Below are positions 27,193 to 39,101 of a stretch of 64,000 nt of DNA, in pieces. The position numbers were made by a program, and so were the translations under genes. Position 1 is the first letter of the stretch; every line of letters begins with the position of its first letter. The stretch is from Vibrio vulnificus NBRC 15645 = ATCC 27562 (GTDB lineage Bacteria; Pseudomonadota; Gammaproteobacteria; Enterobacterales; Vibrionaceae): the NCBI RefSeq assembly GCF_002224265.1, contig NZ_CP012882.1:1-64000 (forward strand). The letters run 5' to 3'. Below the pieces are notes generated by a model, which saw only the letters and a program-made list of their open reading frames with translations, searched no databases and was not told the origin of the DNA.

Positions 27193-29047
<1,855 letters not shown>

Positions 29048-29057
29048 TGAGTAAGCT

Positions 29058-30689
29058 ATGAATCGAATGACACCCTTTTTCATTTTGCTATCGACACTGT
29101 TTTTTACGCCTTTTCTGGCGGCAAAGAGTCTGGTTGCGAGCGTAAATAAAACCAAGGTTTCGAAAAATGAAGTGATTCAACTCACGGTGAGAGCCGATTA
29201 TTCACTCGATGCCAATGACATTGATTTTTCTTCGTTAAGCCAAGACTTCTTCACCTCGAGTCCACGTTTTGTCAATTCAAGCAATTACATTAATGGCCAA
29301 TCTTCAAAGCTCAGTGAGTGGACACTTTCCATCGCACCCAATCGCGCTGGCATCGTGACGATTCCTGCCTTCTCTGTTGATGGCGAAAGCACGGCGCCAA
29401 TCCCATTAGAAGTGTCTGTCGATCAACACGAACCAAACGTGTCAGATATTATTCAATACTCGATGCAACTTGAAACCAGCACGCTCTATCCTCAGCAATC
29501 CACGCAGTTAAAGGTCGAGATTCGGATACTGGCGGATCCCCGTCGACTCGAAAATCCGCGTATCACCCCACCGTCCATTCAAGGCGTAGAGATAGAACCA
29601 CAAGGGCAAACTCGCCAATTTCAGCGTGTTGAGCAGGGCCTTCAAGTCACCATTATTGAGCAGAACTATCAACTTACCGCCAACCAACCCGGTCTTTTTG
29701 AACTCAAAGGACCGTTGTTACGCGGCTCTTATATTTATGGTGACAGCTTAACGGGTTCGACCAAAATATTGACCTTAGATGGCAAGCCACAGAGTCAATC
29801 GATCAAGGTAAAAGCCATTCCTAACAATGCCGCACAGCCCTGGCTACCCGCTCAACAACTGTCGCTTGTTCAACAATGGCATCAAGATGACGGCGAGAAC
29901 AACACCGTTGAGCAAGGCAGCAGCATCACGCGCGAAATCACTCTGACAGCAAAAGGGCTCAATGAAAACCAGTTGCCAACTCTCAAGTTTGACTACCCCG
30001 CATCAGTACGTGTGTACGATGAGAAGCCTGTATTTAAGACTCTTGAGAATGGTACAACCCAAATGACACTGAAGCAGGTGTTGATCCCAACCGAAACCGG
30101 TGATTTAAGCCTACCTTCACTGCAATTAGCGTGGTGGAACACGGTTTCTGACCAACAAGAAACGGCCGCACTCGAGGGGCGTCAACTCAAGGTGACACCG
30201 GGCTCGGCACAAGTGTTTACTTTGCCTGAGCAACCAACGCTGGCGAGTGAAACAAACCTTCGCCCAGACTCTACCCACCAAGAGCCTATTCAAAATACAA
30301 CCATTTGGTTTTACTTAACCTGGACATTTGCCTCACTGTGGATTCTTACCCTCATTGCCGCTCTATACTGCTATAAACATCGCGGGACAAGTGCAGATAA
30401 GCCTCAGAATGCAACATCCAATAACGCGCTTGAATCGATGCAAGCATTGCAAAAAGCGATTGCTGACAACGATGCCGTCAAAATCGAAGCCCTGGTGCGC
30501 CAGTGGATGAAAACCGCCACGGTTTCTCAACCAGTAAAACAGGCAATTGAATCAGAGTTAAAAGCGATGCACCAAGCGACCTACTCGCGACAGCCTTCAC
30601 CATGGCAGGCAGATCACTTACTTTCACTGATCAAGCAAAGCCGCTCAGCCTCAAGCGATAAAGCCTCTTTTGACATGCCAAAGCTCTAG
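29058..30689 (+). CDS. BatD-like membrane protein
   Basis: This is a 543-residue protein that ends the MoxR/Bat operon. A signal peptide (about 1-21, ending FLAAKS) is followed by a large periplasmic region of beta-sandwich-like repeats typical of BatD (for example ASVNKTKVSKNEVIQLTV and LKVEIRILADPRRLENPRI), then a membrane segment near 418-440 and a cytoplasmic tail. BatD proteins are associated with oxygen tolerance in Bacteroides; the mechanism is unknown. The start is 10 bases after the previous stop. Confidence 0.88.
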   Translation: MNRMTPFFILLSTLFFTPFLAAKSLVASVNKTKVSKNEVIQLTVRADYSLDANDIDFSSLSQDFFTSSPRFVNSSNYINGQSSKLSEWTLSIAPNRAGIVTIPAFSVDGESTAPIPLEVSVDQHEPNVSDIIQYSMQLETSTLYPQQSTQLKVEIRILADPRRLENPRITPPSIQGVEIEPQGQTRQFQRVEQGLQVTIIEQNYQLTANQPGLFELKGPLLRGSYIYGDSLTGSTKILTLDGKPQSQSIKVKAIPNNAAQPWLPAQQLSLVQQWHQDDGENNTVEQGSSITREITLTAKGLNENQLPTLKFDYPASVRVYDEKPVFKTLENGTTQMTLKQVLIPTETGDLSLPSLQLAWWNTVSDQQETAALEGRQLKVTPGSAQVFTLPEQPTLASETNLRPDSTHQEPIQNTTIWFYLTWTFASLWILTLIAALYCYKHRGTSADKPQNATSNNALESMQALQKAIADNDAVKIEALVRQWMKTATVSQPVKQAIESELKAMHQATYSRQPSPWQADHLLSLIKQSRSASSDKASFDMPKL

Positions 30690-30715
30690 CTCCGTTCAGA
30701 CAGCAAAAAAACAAC

Positions 30716-30741
30716 AAGGGCGAACAACACTGTTCGCCCTT
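30716..30741. terminator. Bidirectional terminator between batD and the GGDEF gene
   Basis: AAGGGCGAACA (30716-30726) pairs with TGTTCGCCCTT (30731-30741) around a four-base loop. T-runs lie on both sides, serving the converging genes. Confidence 0.9.
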
Positions 30742-30772
30742 TGTTCTTTCGCTCGCTTAGGTACCAGAAAAG

Positions 30773-32875
30773 TTACATCGCTTCAACCGACAGTGATTCA
30801 TAACTGCAAACTCGGTTTCGCCCCTCCGCCTTAGCACGATAGAGAGCAACATCAGCCTGTTGATAGAGCTTATCAAAATGCAGATTGCGAGCTTGAACTT
30901 GATCGACCGCCACGCCGATAGAAACGGTTAGACGATCGCCATTTGGATTGACTTGATGCTTAATTTGCTCTTGCTCGATACACTGGCGGATGCATTCGGC
31001 ACGCTGTAAAACGCCACTGGCCTCACTGCCAGCCATCAACATCACAAACTCCTCCCCACCAATGCGACAAAACACTTCTTCTTTGCCATTACTGTGGTGC
31101 TCAAGGATGTGGCCAATACGCATTAAGGCAATATCGCCTTCCAAATGACCATAATGATTGTTGAATAAGCCAAAGTGATCAATATCGATAAGGATCAGAC
31201 CAAACGCGAGCACTTTTTCCTCTTCACTATGGCAGATGGACTCCATGACATGCTCTAGCATGCGTCGGTTGCCAAGACGGGTCAGTGGGTCCAATTTGGA
31301 TAATACTTCGAGCTGACGGTTTGCTTCTTCCAACTCTTGGGTGCGCTTACGAACCTCTTTTTCCAAATTTTCGTTGAGCTCTCGTATCGCTTCTTGCGCT
31401 TGAGTGCGTTGCAACACTTCCGCCAGACTGGAGGCAAACATGCGGATCACTTCCCTAAGCTGCGAAGTCAGCGGTGAGCGAGTCAGCAAGTTGTCCACCG
31501 CAATAAACGCAATAGGACCATTGGTATTGCTGGTCAGCAACGTCATTGCCCCCCAGCCAAAACCGACGATATTGCAGTCATGGTAAATCGGCACGGAGTC
31601 TTCAAACGCAACCTCATTGGGCATTGAGCGCGCAAGATTAATCAAAGCAAAATCTTGTGTCTCACCAAAGAAATAGGACTCATCCACGACGTTGCCTTGA
31701 ATATCCGTCCCCCAAGTGCCTTGCATGTAAGTGCAGTTTTCATCGGTAAGAAACACCGCCATGCGATCAACGCCAAGATGCTGAATCGCGAAGGAGACTG
31801 CCGATTTACACACATCACTCACCGTTGTGCAACGCGACAATTCAACCATGCTTGAATGGAGCATTCGCACATTTTGTTCTTGGCGTTTACGGATATAAAT
31901 TTGCGATAACAGCGAACCAAACGATTGCAGCATCTGCTTTTGATAACTGGTGATCGGCTTACGGTGAATAAAATTATCCAGCGCCAGCCAACCGAACGGT
32001 TCATGGCCATCACGTAGAATCAACATCAAGTTCCACCCCTGCCCGACCACTTTCCCTGCGGTATAAAGCGGGGTTTCATTAGAGATCACCAGATTGGTGT
32101 CGCGTGAAGAGAGAGCGGTAACAAACTCTTCACCCAACTGATGAAGATCGTATTGCGTATGAAATTCACTGATGGTATTGCCGTGTTCATCGGTGCCATA
32201 AGTACCGTTGAAGCAGCGTTTTTTCATGTCGAGTAACATAAAAGTCGATCGATCAAACCCCAACCTGTCTCGTAGCGCTTCAACCGCTTTACGATAGAGA
32301 TCGTTTAACGTGCTTGGGTTGGAGATTTCCAACGCCACTTCTTGCACCAACTTCATGTTGTCAATAAAACGTTCACGATGGTTAATTTCGTCAATGTACT
32401 GCGCTTCACGGATATCGCGATTTTTGATCTCTAATGACGCTTGTTTTTCCGCACGGATACATTGCCATCTGGCCGCAATCAACTGCATCGCATCGTGGGT
32501 TTTCTCGTAGATATGATCGGCAGACCCCGCTTTTACCCCTTGGATCAGAATGTAAGTTCGTAGCATGGGGAAGTTATCCAGCATCATGATGTAGCTGTTC
32601 CCCCCGAGGAGATCACGGTGATCCCAGTTACAGGTATTAATGGCTAAAGGAATTAAGCTCTCCGAGGTATCAAACTGCCTTGCCCATTGCCAAAAAGAGC
32701 TGGGAAAATCCACCAAAGGTGCTGGCTGCCCAGACCAAAAACGCAATGATAACGACGTATTCACGCAAGGATCATCAAATATCGCCATCGCATCCACTTC
32801 CATCAGTTCTGCGAGATATTCAAACATTGTCTCCGCCAGTAACCTATGGTCTCTGGTCGCCGACACCTTACGCAT
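30773..32875 (-). CDS. GAF-GAF diguanylate cyclase
   Basis: This predicted cytoplasmic c-di-GMP synthase has 700 residues. I start at ATG 32875, four bases after AGGAG, rather than the GTG at 32893. After an N-terminal sensor-like region come two related GAF domains (about 185-330 and 350-500), a coiled coil (LEKEVRKRTQELEEANRQLE), and a GGDEF domain with the motif GGEEF near residue 605. The metal-binding DIDHFGLFNNHYGHLEGD region is intact, so it should be active. The RxxD inhibitory site five residues before GGEEF is absent (KEEVF), so product inhibition of the usual type is unlikely. The GAF ligand is unknown. Confidence 0.93.
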   Translation of the reverse strand: MRKVSATRDHRLLAETMFEYLAELMEVDAMAIFDDPCVNTSLSLRFWSGQPAPLVDFPSSFWQWARQFDTSESLIPLAINTCNWDHRDLLGGNSYIMMLDNFPMLRTYILIQGVKAGSADHIYEKTHDAMQLIAARWQCIRAEKQASLEIKNRDIREAQYIDEINHRERFIDNMKLVQEVALEISNPSTLNDLYRKAVEALRDRLGFDRSTFMLLDMKKRCFNGTYGTDEHGNTISEFHTQYDLHQLGEEFVTALSSRDTNLVISNETPLYTAGKVVGQGWNLMLILRDGHEPFGWLALDNFIHRKPITSYQKQMLQSFGSLLSQIYIRKRQEQNVRMLHSSMVELSRCTTVSDVCKSAVSFAIQHLGVDRMAVFLTDENCTYMQGTWGTDIQGNVVDESYFFGETQDFALINLARSMPNEVAFEDSVPIYHDCNIVGFGWGAMTLLTSNTNGPIAFIAVDNLLTRSPLTSQLREVIRMFASSLAEVLQRTQAQEAIRELNENLEKEVRKRTQELEEANRQLEVLSKLDPLTRLGNRRMLEHVMESICHSEEEKVLAFGLILIDIDHFGLFNNHYGHLEGDIALMRIGHILEHHSNGKEEVFCRIGGEEFVMLMAGSEASGVLQRAECIRQCIEQEQIKHQVNPNGDRLTVSIGVAVDQVQARNLHFDKLYQQADVALYRAKAEGRNRVCSYESLSVEAM

Positions 32876-33071
32876 AAAGCTCCTGAAATTCACTTTGCCA
32901 ACACCATTATTATTTTAGGGAATTGCGTTTAAAAGTAACCGTCCGACAATGTGCAATCAAACGCATTTCGAATCAGCTGTTAAGTCGTTCGCATTTTTGT
33001 CACGGCGATTGTCTTAAGCGAGAGAGAGACTGCATTTTGTTGCTGTGTGTTTGCAGTCCGAAAACAAAAAA

Positions 33072-33090
33072 GCCCCTCTGAGAGAGGGGC
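33072..33090 (-). terminator. Terminator after pstB
   Basis: GCCCCTCT (33072-33079) pairs with AGAGGGGC (33083-33090). On the minus strand the stem is followed by TTTTTT, ending the pst operon. Confidence 0.9.
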
Positions 33091-33141
33091 AAAAGTACCA
33101 TCGCTTATAGTTATAATTCCGTTTAAACGTCAATTCGCAGA

Positions 33142-33891
33142 TTAACCAAAATCGCCGTTTACATAGCCACGAGTGCGGTCATCACTTGGCTGGCTAAAGA
33201 TCACTTGAGTATCGTTGTGCTCCACCAGCTCACCCATTAAGAAAAAGGCGGTACGATCAGAAATACGACGCGCCTGTTGCATGGAGTGCGTAACGATCAC
33301 AATGGTGTAGTTCTTCTTCAACTCTTCCATCAACTCTTCAATTTTATGCGTCGCAATTGGGTCAAGCGCAGACGTTGGTTCATCCATTAGGATGACATCC
33401 GGCTCCATCGCAATGGTGCGCGCAATACATAAACGCTGTTGTTGACCACCAGAAAGACCAAAAGCATGCGATTTCAAGCGATCTTTCACCTCATCCCATA
33501 ACGCCGCACCGCGTAGTGAACGCTCGACGACTTCATCAATGTGTTTTTTGTCTTTGATGCCTTGTGCACGCAAACCATACGCTACGTTCTCATAGATGCT
33601 CATCGGGAATGGGTTTGGCTTTTGGAACACCATGCCGACCTTAATACGCAGATCCGCCACATCAACGTTGCCATAGATGTCTTCGCCGTCCATTGCCAAC
33701 TTGCCAGTAATCTTTACCCCTTCAATCAGGTCATTCATACGGTTCAGACAACGCAATAAGGTGGATTTACCACAACCAGATGGGCCAATAAGCGCCGTAA
33801 CTTGGCGAACCGGGATCGGTAGGTTAATCGCTTTCAGCGCTTGGTTTTCACCGTAATACAAGTCTAGGTTTTCGATATCAAATTTGTTCAT
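33142..33891 (-). CDS. pstB: PstB, phosphate importer ATPase
   Basis: This is the ATPase of the high-affinity phosphate ABC importer. It has 249 residues, the usual size. Walker A is GPSGCGKST, signature LSGGQQQR, Walker [14 protein letters not shown], and the switch His lies in [10 protein letters not shown]. Last gene of pstSCAB, 58 bases after pstA. No phoU follows, so this looks like a second, PhoU-less pst copy as often found in vibrios; the other copy would be elsewhere. Confidence 0.97.
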   Translation of the reverse strand: MNKFDIENLDLYYGENQALKAINLPIPVRQVTALIGPSGCGKSTLLRCLNRMNDLIEGVKITGKLAMDGEDIYGNVDVADLRIKVGMVFQKPNPFPMSIYENVAYGLRAQGIKDKKHIDEVVERSLRGAALWDEVKDRLKSHAFGLSGGQQQRLCIARTIAMEPDVILMDEPTSALDPIATHKIEELMEELKKNYTIVIVTHSMQQARRISDRTAFFLMGELVEHNDTQVIFSQPSDDRTRGYVNGDFG

Positions 33892-33949
33892 AGTCTTAAT
33901 CTCTGAATTCTTTTCAATTAACGTCTTGAGCGTCTTTGGTTATTCGTCG

Positions 33950-34813
33950 TTAGTAAGTCGCTGTGTTAAAACGTTTTGCAATTAATTTGGTTACCATGTT
34001 GATCAACAGCACCACCACAATCAGTACGGTAGCTGTCCCGTACGCCTGGTTCCACTCATCAATGGTAAACAGCTCTGTTGTCAACTTATAGAGGTGTACT
34101 GTCAGCGTTCGGCCTGAATCCAGTAGTGAGTCTGGAATTCGTGCCACCATACCAGCGGTAAGGAACACTGGTGCTGATTCACCAATCACGCGGCCAATAC
34201 TCAAAATCACCGAGGTTAAAATACCAGGCATTGCACTCGGCAAAATCAAACGCCAGATGGTATAGATTTTTGATGCACCGAGACCATACGAGCCTTCGCG
34301 GTAGGTTTGTGGTACCGCCATCAGCGCTTCTTCTGTCGTCCTGATGATCACCGGCAGGATAAGAATACTCAGCGTTAAGGCCCCCGAGAGAATCGAGAAT
34401 CCCAGACCAAGAATGGCGACAAAGAATGTCATACCAAACAGACCAAAGATAATCGAAGGAATACCGGCCAAGGATTCAGTACAAAAGCGAATCACCTTAA
34501 CCAATCGGCTGCCCACTTTGGCGTATTCTGTTAAGTAGATAGCCGTCATGATCCCTAGTGGAGCGGCGACAGCAATCGATGCCACAACCATGTAAATGGT
34601 CGAAATGATCATCGGGAAAATGCCATGCTCTTCACCTGTACGGGTGTAATTGTCGGAGATAAAGCTCCAATCCACATGCTGCAAGCCGTTAGAAAGGATG
34701 TACCAGATAATCCAGAACAAGAAGCCCACCGTCAGAGCGGCTGCCGCCCAAACCAGAGCATTAAGAATGTTGTCTTTTACTTGACGAGATTGTTTTAATT
34801 TTGCGCGTTCCAT
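33950..34813 (-). CDS. pstA: PstA, phosphate importer permease
   Basis: This is one of two inner-membrane permeases of the phosphate importer. I start at ATG 34813, which follows AAGGTG at the right distance (287 residues); a GTG at 34828 is possible. Six membrane segments are visible, with the permease EAA-type loop region EEALMAVPQTYREGSYGLGA near the middle. It begins 22 bases after the pstC stop and pairs with PstC and two PstB subunits. Confidence 0.95.
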   Translation of the reverse strand: MERAKLKQSRQVKDNILNALVWAAAALTVGFLFWIIWYILSNGLQHVDWSFISDNYTRTGEEHGIFPMIISTIYMVVASIAVAAPLGIMTAIYLTEYAKVGSRLVKVIRFCTESLAGIPSIIFGLFGMTFFVAILGLGFSILSGALTLSILILPVIIRTTEEALMAVPQTYREGSYGLGASKIYTIWRLILPSAMPGILTSVILSIGRVIGESAPVFLTAGMVARIPDSLLDSGRTLTVHLYKLTTELFTIDEWNQAYGTATVLIVVVLLINMVTKLIAKRFNTATY

Positions 34814-34834
34814 AAATGTCACCTTCACTTGCGA

Positions 34835-35767
34835 TTACTTCGCTTTTTCTCGGTTGAGGTAAAGCAGCGCGGCATTCAACACCATGATAAATACCAACAG
34901 CACCACACCAGTTGCGTAAAGCGCGTTGGCGTGAACACCACTGGCGTATGACATTTCAATCGCAATGTTCGCCGTTAGCGTACGAGCTGAATCCAATAAG
35001 CCTTCAGGCATGGCAGGAGCATTTCCCATCACCATGATGATCGCCATGGTTTCACCCAGCGCACGGCCAATACCGAGGATAACGCCAGTCATGATGCCGC
35101 TGCGTGCCGCAGGAACGAGCAGTTTAAAAATAGTAAAGATTTTCGATGCACCCAATGCCAGTGAGCCTTCTTTATAAGCTCTCGGCACCGCACGAATCGA
35201 GGTTTCAGAAACGGTGATTACCGTAGGTAGGATCATCACACCAAGCACAATGATACCCGCTAAGATGGTGTTACCCGCAGGCACATCAAAGACGTTTTGG
35301 ATCAATGGGACAATAATCACCAAGCCAAAGAAACCGTAAACGACCGAAGGGATACCTGCCAACAGTTCTACCGCGGGACGAATGATATCTGCGACACGTT
35401 TAGGCGCAATTTCAGCGATGAAAACCGCCGTCAGTACCCCAACAGGAACACCAACAAGCACCGCACCAAACGTCGATACCATCGAGGCAACGATCATGGT
35501 GGCGACACCATAAAGCGCCGGTGGTAACCAATCTTGGCCTAACACAATGCCTGAGACGCCCGCTTCTTGGAAAGCTGGAATACTTTCTCGGATGATGAAG
35601 TAGGCAATCACGGCTAGAGAAACAATACCGATAACCGCACTGGTCAAAAACAAGCCATGGAAAATACGTTCGCGCCAGTCAATGCGCTTTTGCGTACGTA
35701 AACGAGGTTTATCGATAGCTTTAGCTTCATTATTCATAAGCTTTTCACTATTTGTTGCGATGGTCAT
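34835..35767 (-). CDS. pstC: PstC, phosphate importer permease
   Basis: This is the second inner-membrane permease of the phosphate importer, 310 residues from ATG 35767. Earlier in-frame starts would run through a hairpin at 35812-35837 and are rejected; ATG 35737 is also possible. An N-terminal cytoplasmic stretch of about 35 residues is followed by six membrane segments and the loop ETSIRAVPRAYKEGSLALGA. It lies between pstS and pstA in the usual order. Confidence 0.95.
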   Translation of the reverse strand: MTIATNSEKLMNNEAKAIDKPRLRTQKRIDWRERIFHGLFLTSAVIGIVSLAVIAYFIIRESIPAFQEAGVSGIVLGQDWLPPALYGVATMIVASMVSTFGAVLVGVPVGVLTAVFIAEIAPKRVADIIRPAVELLAGIPSVVYGFFGLVIIVPLIQNVFDVPAGNTILAGIIVLGVMILPTVITVSETSIRAVPRAYKEGSLALGASKIFTIFKLLVPAARSGIMTGVILGIGRALGETMAIIMVMGNAPAMPEGLLDSARTLTANIAIEMSYASGVHANALYATGVVLLVFIMVLNAALLYLNREKAK

Positions 35768-35811
35768 GAATCTAATCTCACGTTTCGAACAAGTCGAAGT
35801 GAATGGAAAAC

Positions 35812-35837
35812 GCTCAGCCCTTTTCATTGGGCTGAGC
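35812..35837 (-). terminator. pstS-pstC intergenic hairpin (attenuator)
   Basis: GCTCAGCCC (35812-35820) and GGGCTGAGC (35829-35837) form a perfect nine-pair stem with an eight-base loop. The T-run after it on the minus strand is short, so it probably stops only part of transcription or protects pstS mRNA, giving more PstS than PstCAB. Confidence 0.75.
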
Positions 35838-35855
35838 AAACTTTTAAATCATTAC

Positions 35856-36677
35856 TTAATTAACTGAGATGTAGCCTTTCTTCTCTACAATGGCTTGTGC
35901 TTCAGGGGTCAGCATCCAATCAAGGAACTTTTGCGTTTCAGCAGATGGTTTGCCCTGCTTGTAAAGAACAAGGAATGGACGAGCCACTTTGTACGAACCG
36001 TTTTTCACATTTGGAATAGACGCATCCGTGCCATCGATAGCTAGCGGGTGAACCGACTCATCAACAGTGCCAAGCGAGATGTAACCGATAGCGTAAGGGT
36101 TTGAAGCAACCATCGTTTTCAGTGCACCGTTACCGTTTGCCACTTGAGCACGTTGAGAGATGGCAGACACTTCTTTACCCGAAATTTTCTTCTTCAGTTT
36201 AAGAATGTCTTCAAACGCGCCACGTGTACCTGACGCTGTATCACGAGTAATCGCAACGATGGGTTTGTCTTCACCACCAACTTGTTTCCAGTTCGTCACT
36301 TCGCCTTTGTAGATGGCAGAAACTTGCTCAGCAGTCAGACCTTTCAGCGTGTTTTTGGGGTTAACAACCACTGCGATACCGTCACGAGCAATCACTTCTT
36401 CAACCAAAGCGGTTTCTTTCTCAGACGATTTTAGGTCACGTGAAGACATACCGAGATCAGCAGATCCATTTTTTGCTGCTTTAACACCTGCCGATGAACC
36501 TGGGCCTTGAACTTCAATAAAAACTTCTGGGTTTTTCTTCATGTATGTTTCAGAGAAAACTTCCATCAGTGGAGTTACGCTGCTTGAACCCACTGCAGAG
36601 ATCGTTTCTTTTGCCGAAGCGGTTGTCACTGTCAGAGCACTCATAAGAGCGATTGCACCGATTACTGTCTTTTTCAT
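35856..36677 (-). CDS. pstS: PstS, periplasmic phosphate-binding protein
   Basis: This protein captures phosphate in the periplasm for PstCAB. It has 273 residues from ATG 36677, with a signal peptide ending TTASA. Phosphate-site segments are recognisable: AVGSSSVTPLMEVF, GPGSSAGVKAAKNGSADLGMSSRD and RDTASGTRGAFED. It is of the shorter PstS family common in vibrios. AAGGAT precedes the start, and Pho boxes lie about 100 bases upstream, so it should be induced by phosphate starvation through PhoB. Confidence 0.96.
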   Translation of the reverse strand: MKKTVIGAIALMSALTVTTASAKETISAVGSSSVTPLMEVFSETYMKKNPEVFIEVQGPGSSAGVKAAKNGSADLGMSSRDLKSSEKETALVEEVIARDGIAVVVNPKNTLKGLTAEQVSAIYKGEVTNWKQVGGEDKPIVAITRDTASGTRGAFEDILKLKKKISGKEVSAISQRAQVANGNGALKTMVASNPYAIGYISLGTVDESVHPLAIDGTDASIPNVKNGSYKVARPFLVLYKQGKPSAETQKFLDWMLTPEAQAIVEKKGYISVN

Positions 36678-37146
36678 CACAATATCCTTTATTGGCCAAA
36701 TTGCCGTTGTGTTTCACTTGAACGATGCTCACTTTAGGATGTGAATATGACAGTTGTGTTTCACTTAATTGAACCCTCTGTGACACATTGCTGACAGTTG
36801 TGCGAATAAATCCACCAATCGAGTAGCATCAATGTGTAACAAATCGTATGAAGTAACCCCACCACCTCTATCAATAAAGCCGTTATGAAAGCGGTTTTAT
36901 TGAAAAGCTCACTTTTTAGCCTAGACATTTTACTCTATGAAAAATCGTGCTTTACGCACATTGTGAGCACTCTCTGATAATTGCTATTTACCCGCCAATT
37001 TTGAGAGTGACTACAAACTACTAGTGACATTTGTAACGAAATAAGTCATTGAATACAGCAGGCGAATGGTTACAATCATCCACTAATAAAAATAAAACAA
37101 TAATATTCATTCTCATTAATTATTTGTTCACAGAGGGTCGTTTTTA
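36678..37146. other. Divergent region between pstS and an MCP gene
   Basis: This is a 469-base region without a convincing gene. It holds the pstS Pho boxes (36747-36797). It also holds a hairpin at 36872-36902 (CAATAAAGCCG with CGGTTTTATTG, one G-U pair, nine-base loop) that has no assigned role. The right part, before the MCP start, is AT-rich and should contain its promoter. Confidence 0.6.
36747..36797 (-). promoter_or_regulatory. Pho boxes of pstS
   Basis: On the minus strand, CTGTCAG-CAAT-GTGTCAC (36797-36780) fits the PhoB 7-4-7 Pho box. A second CTGTCAT half lies at 36753-36747. The position, 70-120 bases before pstS, is typical. Confidence 0.8.
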
Positions 37147-38790
37147 ATGCGTCGTTTTTTAAATACACTTTCGATAAAAGCGCAGGTGTTGGTTCCTGTT
37201 GCTTTTACTATCGTTTTGTTGCTCGGGGGGGTCACCCTTGGCGCAAGCAACTTAAAACATGCTTTTGAGCGTGTAACCATTTCTACCGAACAACTCATCG
37301 TTCACAAAGGTGAATTAGGTGAAATTGTCGATAACATGTACGGAATGCGGATCAAGGCGATTTACAGCCTATTCCGCCCAGACGATCTGACCACACTGAT
37401 CTCCGTGTTATCCGACAAGCAAAATGAAATTCGTTCACTGCTCAACGCGATTGAAACCGTACCGGGCCTGAAAAATGAAGTGGAACAGATGCGCCAAGCA
37501 CTTAACCACTATGTCGATTACTCACGTGATGTGATGTTGCCTCTGCTCAAGGTAAAACACGGTGAAAGCTACCTCTCTTCCGATTTTCAACAACAGTACG
37601 ATGTTGCGATGACCGCCTACCGCAAAGCCGGCGAAGAAATGGTTAAAGCAATTGATGTGCTTTCGCAAAAACTCAATCAAATTGCCATTGAAGACGTTAA
37701 AGATAACGGCAATCAACACAACGCTACGCTGACTTTCTCTGTTTTTGCCATGCTTGGTATTTTGGCCATCGCTGCGATTATTAGCATGGCTCTGGCTCAT
37801 ATGATCGTAAAACCGATTCGCTCGCTACAAACCACGATGCAAGCGGTCGCTAAAGGCGATCTGTTAGTAGAAGCTCAAGCGGAAGGTAAAAACGAAGTCG
37901 CACAGCTGGCTCAAGACGTGAACACCACGATTCATCAACTGCGTAATACCGTGGACGCATTGGTTCGTATTAGCGTTGATGTGGCATCGGCCTCAACAGA
38001 GCTTGCCGCTGTGATGGCACAATCAAGCGTCAATTCTGATCAAGAGAAAAATGAAGTGGAGCAAGTCGCCTCTGCCGTTAGCCAGTTAGAATCCACAGCC
38101 GCAGATGTCACCGCCAATGCGGTCAAAGCGGATACAGCTTCTAGCCAAGCAAACCAATTGGCAAAACACACTCTCAGCATGTTTGAACAAAATAATCGCG
38201 CCAACGATAAGATGGCTGAGCAGCTCAATCAAGCAGCAGGGGTAGTGACTTCGCTGAAAGTTCAGTCTGAGCAAATTGGTAAAGTGATTGAGGTGATTCA
38301 AAGCATCTCAGAGCAGACCAACCTACTGGCACTGAACGCGGCCATTGAGGCGGCTCGCGCTGGAGAAAGTGGTCGAGGCTTTGCTGTGGTTGCCGACGAA
38401 GTTCGTATGCTCGCCGCAAGAACGCAGGATTCAACCAAAGAGATCCAAGCCATTATTGAAGAGCTGCAAACGCAATCTGGACGCGCGAATGAGAGCATGA
38501 ACTCCAGCCTTGAAACATTGGCGAGCAATCAAACACTGGCCGGTGAAGTGAGCCAAAGCCTAAGTGAGATTAGCCACTCAATTGAAGAGCTCACCTTGAT
38601 CAGCGCTCAAGTGGCTACCGCGTCTGAAGAACAAAACCAAGTGACCAAAGATATCAACCAAAACTTGAGCAATATTTACGAGCTGGTGAGCCAAAATGTC
38701 ACGGGCATTACTCAAGCTGCGGCAGCGAGCCAAGAACTCTCCTCTCTCGCGGAGAATCAAAAAGAGCAGTTGGGATATTTTAAAGTCTAA
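37147..38790 (+). CDS. Methyl-accepting chemotaxis protein, four-helix-bundle sensor type
   Basis: This is a chemoreceptor of 547 residues. TM1 lies near residues 15-35, followed by an all-helical periplasmic domain of about 155 residues (4HB-like), TM2 near 195-217, a HAMP domain, and the signalling hairpin with [20 protein letters not shown] at its tip. No CheR-binding pentapeptide is seen at the C-terminus (QLGYFKV). AGAGGG precedes the ATG. Divergent from pstS, but no Pho box faces it clearly. Ligand unknown. Confidence 0.95.
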   Translation: MRRFLNTLSIKAQVLVPVAFTIVLLLGGVTLGASNLKHAFERVTISTEQLIVHKGELGEIVDNMYGMRIKAIYSLFRPDDLTTLISVLSDKQNEIRSLLNAIETVPGLKNEVEQMRQALNHYVDYSRDVMLPLLKVKHGESYLSSDFQQQYDVAMTAYRKAGEEMVKAIDVLSQKLNQIAIEDVKDNGNQHNATLTFSVFAMLGILAIAAIISMALAHMIVKPIRSLQTTMQAVAKGDLLVEAQAEGKNEVAQLAQDVNTTIHQLRNTVDALVRISVDVASASTELAAVMAQSSVNSDQEKNEVEQVASAVSQLESTAADVTANAVKADTASSQANQLAKHTLSMFEQNNRANDKMAEQLNQAAGVVTSLKVQSEQIGKVIEVIQSISEQTNLLALNAAIEAARAGESGRGFAVVADEVRMLAARTQDSTKEIQAIIEELQTQSGRANESMNSSLETLASNQTLAGEVSQSLSEISHSIEELTLISAQVATASEEQNQVTKDINQNLSNIYELVSQNVTGITQAAAASQELSSLAENQKEQLGYFKV

Positions 38791-38808
38791 CGTCAACACA
38801 CCGATCAC

Positions 38809-38832
38809 ACGCCCTGCCTTTTGGTAGGGCGT
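38809..38832 (+). terminator. Terminator after the MCP gene
   Basis: ACGCCCTGCC (38809-38818) pairs with GGTAGGGCGT (38823-38832), followed by a T-run. Confidence 0.88.
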
Positions 38833-38932
38833 TTTTTCATCGCCGACTCACTGTGTAAGTGAACTTAAGCAGCGCTTACATAGGCATACAAAGTCTATCT
38901 TCTTAAAAATCAGTCAGATAACAAAATATCTA

Positions 38933-38949
38933 CGCCAATGATATTGGCG
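38933..38949. promoter_or_regulatory. Perfect short palindrome upstream of the third MCP gene
   Basis: CGCCAAT-GAT-ATTGGCG is a perfect 7-bp inverted repeat in the 269-base gap between two MCP genes. It could be an operator for the downstream receptor gene; no known regulator is matched. Confidence 0.35.
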
Positions 38950-39101
38950 AGACAGGGCCACTCTTCTACTCTCCACTTAAGCCCTTCATCTTTAATCTTT
39001 TTCACTAGAAGAAAAAAGGTGACGAACAAATAACAGAATGACATTCCATTAATCAATTTAACAGTATAGAATACCAACAAACTGACCTATCTTTGACCAT
39101 C

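Noticed and set aside
35768-35839. Longer N-terminus for PstC
   Set aside because: It would translate through the pstS-pstC hairpin and adds residues not typical of PstC.
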